Source: FEN-1219 sp037445815 (GTDB taxonomy: Bacteria; Pseudomonadota; Gammaproteobacteria; Steroidobacterales; Rariloculaceae). From it: a DNA stretch of 15,520 bases. A model generated the notes under the pieces. It ran no database searches. It was not told the origin of the DNA and saw nothing but the letters and a program-made list of their open reading frames with translations. The stretch lies in contig JBBIJV010000073.1 of assembly GCA_037445815.1 (NCBI GenBank), positions 1 through 15,520 on the forward strand, read 5' to 3'. Positions 14,304 to 15,520 of this stretch are shown here, one piece after another. The position numbers and the translations under genes are program-made. The stretch's first letter is position 1. Every line of letters starts with the position of its first letter.

Positions 14304-15520
14304 TCAGATCAGCCCGGCGCGCTTCACGGCGTGGTAGCGGTTGACGAGCTCGATGCCGAGGCGCTCGGGCTCCGCGTCGACCATCAGCGCGTCGCGCGCC
14401 GAGAGCCGCCGGAACGCATCGCGCCGCGCCTGCTCGTAGAGGTGCGCGCTCGCGATGTCGATCGCCGCGTCGGCGGACGTCAGCGGCTGCGCGATGAGCT
14501 CGCCGACGATCCGCTCCCGGACGCTCGCGAGCAACACCAGGTGCCGCTGCCTCAAGAGCTTCAGCGCGAGGCCGAGCTCCGTGCCGTCCTCGTCGCGGAA
14601 GTTCGTGATGACGATGACGAGCGCGCGCTTTGGCGCGCGGCGCAGCAAGTCTTGGGCGGCCGCGACGTAGTCCGAGTGGCTCGGCGTCGGCTGCACACCA
14701 TAGAGCTGGCCCATCAGCGCGTGCAGCGTATGCGCGCCTTTGCGCGGGGCGAACAGCTTCTCGGCGCCGGGCGGGGTGCCGAATGTCAACGCGCCGACGG
14801 CGTCGCCTTGCGCAAGCGCCACGTACGTGAGCAGCATCACGGCGTTCAACACCTGATCGAAGTGCGACGTTCCAATCGCGGCGCGCCGATCGTCGGCGCG
14901 CATCCGGCGCCCGCAATCGATGAGGAGCATGACGCGCTGGTCGCGCTCGTCCTGGAACTCGCGCACGATCGGCTTGTCGAGGCGCAGCGTCGCTTTCCAG
15001 TCGATGTGGCGGACGGAGTCGCCGTAGCGGTACTCGGAGAGCTGTTTGAAATCCGTGCCCTCGCCGCGCTGCACGAAAGTCTTGATGCCGATCTCTTGCA
15101 AGCGGCGGTCTCCGGCGAGCCACGCGTAGCGAGCGACCTCGGCGAAATCGGGATAGACGCGCCGCGTTTCTGCTCGGCCGACCCGCACGCGGAGGTCGCA
15201 CAAACCGAGCTGCGACGCGACGCGAAGCTCGGCCGGCGCGAACGTCACCTCGCCGCGCCGCGCCGGCGTCACGCGATAAGTCGTCTCGACGCTCTTGGCC
15301 GCAGGCAGCTCGAGCGCGACGGGCAGCCCGCTCGTCACGAGGCTCGCGTCGGCGTGGTCGTAGAGCTCGCAGGCGAAGTCGCCGTAGTGGTCGTGCTCGA
15401 GCACCACGCGCACGCTGCGCTCGACGCCGATCGCGAACGCCGGCGGCAACCGGCGCGCGAAGCGCACGTTCGCCGCGCGCCACGAGCGGCGCGATGCCGC
15501 ATAGTCGCCCACGCCGGCGG
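14304..15520 (-). CDS. DUF58 domain protein, N-terminus cut by the window edge
   Basis: About 405 residues of a DUF58 protein are visible. These proteins usually accompany a MoxR AAA ATPase, and relatives serve in maturation or stress-related membrane complexes, including that of methanol dehydrogenase. The visible part has a beta-sandwich-like segment (RRLPPAFAIGVERSVRVVLEH, then RRGEVTFAPAELRV). The DUF58 core follows: FKQLSEYRYGDSVRHIDWK, then REFQDERDQRVMLLIDCGRRM, a degenerate von Willebrand A-type metal site lacking the DxSxS serines, and LVIVITNFRDEDG. A GTG at 15512 could serve as start, but the frame stays open to the edge and family members begin with two membrane helices before this point. 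The true start is therefore probably outside the window. It converges on the M13 peptidase gene. No MoxR gene is in view. Confidence 0.85.
   Translation of the reverse strand, partial: AGVGDYAASRRSWRAANVRFARRLPPAFAIGVERSVRVVLEHDHYGDFACELYDHADASLVTSGLPVALELPAAKSVETTYRVTPARRGEVTFAPAELRVASQLGLCDLRVRVGRAETRRVYPDFAEVARYAWLAGDRRLQEIGIKTFVQRGEGTDFKQLSEYRYGDSVRHIDWKATLRLDKPIVREFQDERDQRVMLLIDCGRRMRADDRRAAIGTSHFDQVLNAVMLLTYVALAQGDAVGALTFGTPPGAEKLFAPRKGAHTLHALMGQLYGVQPTPSHSDYVAAAQDLLRRAPKRALVIVITNFRDEDGTELGLALKLLRQRHLVLLASVRERIVGELIAQPLTSADAAIDIASAHLYEQARRDAFRRLSARDALMVDAEPERLGIELVNRYHAVKRAGLI

Noticed and set aside
1..15520. CRISPR arrays, tRNA, rRNA, insertion sequences, integrase or attachment sites
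   Set aside because: I found no regularly spaced repeats, no tRNA-like cloverleaf and no transposase or integrase reading frame anywhere in the window.

Overview
The window is a high-GC chromosomal segment from a Gram-negative bacterium, most likely a proteobacterium. The evidence is export signals and lipoboxes, periplasmic PQQ/cytochrome c dehydrogenases, a Kef-type antiporter relic and a Pseudomonas-type hydroxycinnamoyl-CoA hydratase-lyase. I cannot place it more precisely. There is no rRNA, tRNA, CRISPR array or recognisable insertion sequence. Strong GC3 bias produces very long antisense open frames, which I treat as shadows.

Left part (1-3873, + strand): about 360 bp without a recognisable gene, then a secreted M20 metallopeptidase of the carboxypeptidase G2 (glutamate carboxypeptidase) type, then a periplasmic quinohemoprotein alcohol dehydrogenase (PQQ propeller plus C-terminal cytochrome c). 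Next, at 3973-5040, is a compact two-gene module that looks different in base use: a Phd/YefM-type antitoxin whose start lies directly behind a perfect AT-rich palindrome, overlapping by 11 nt a gene for a DNA polymerase beta-type nucleotidyltransferase. I read this as a toxin-antitoxin or abortive-infection pair of uncommon composition. It is the most interesting item here. It is followed by a roughly 20-codon relic of another quinoprotein gene.

Middle part (5124-11015, - strand): a second quinohemoprotein dehydrogenase, this time a predicted lipoprotein; a broken Kef-type K+/H+ antiporter gene that has lost the second half of its membrane domain and carries a further +1 shift; and the large molybdopterin subunit of a xanthine dehydrogenase/aldehyde oxidase family enzyme.

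Right part (11158-15520): divergent from the molybdenum enzyme is a p-hydroxycinnamoyl-CoA hydratase/lyase (ech, vanillin-forming), followed by an M13 (neprilysin/PepO) lipoprotein peptidase. A convergent DUF58 gene runs off the right edge.

Functional reading: Ech releases vanillin or 4-hydroxybenzaldehyde from hydroxycinnamoyl-CoA. The divergent molybdenum hydroxylase is a plausible oxidase for that aldehyde, and the two PQQ dehydrogenases could feed periplasmic alcohol oxidation (possibly lignin-derived alcohols) into the respiratory chain. The link between these enzymes is inferred from neighbourhood only. Feruloyl-CoA synthetase, a classical vanillin dehydrogenase, and the FeS and FAD partners of the molybdenum enzyme are not in the window.
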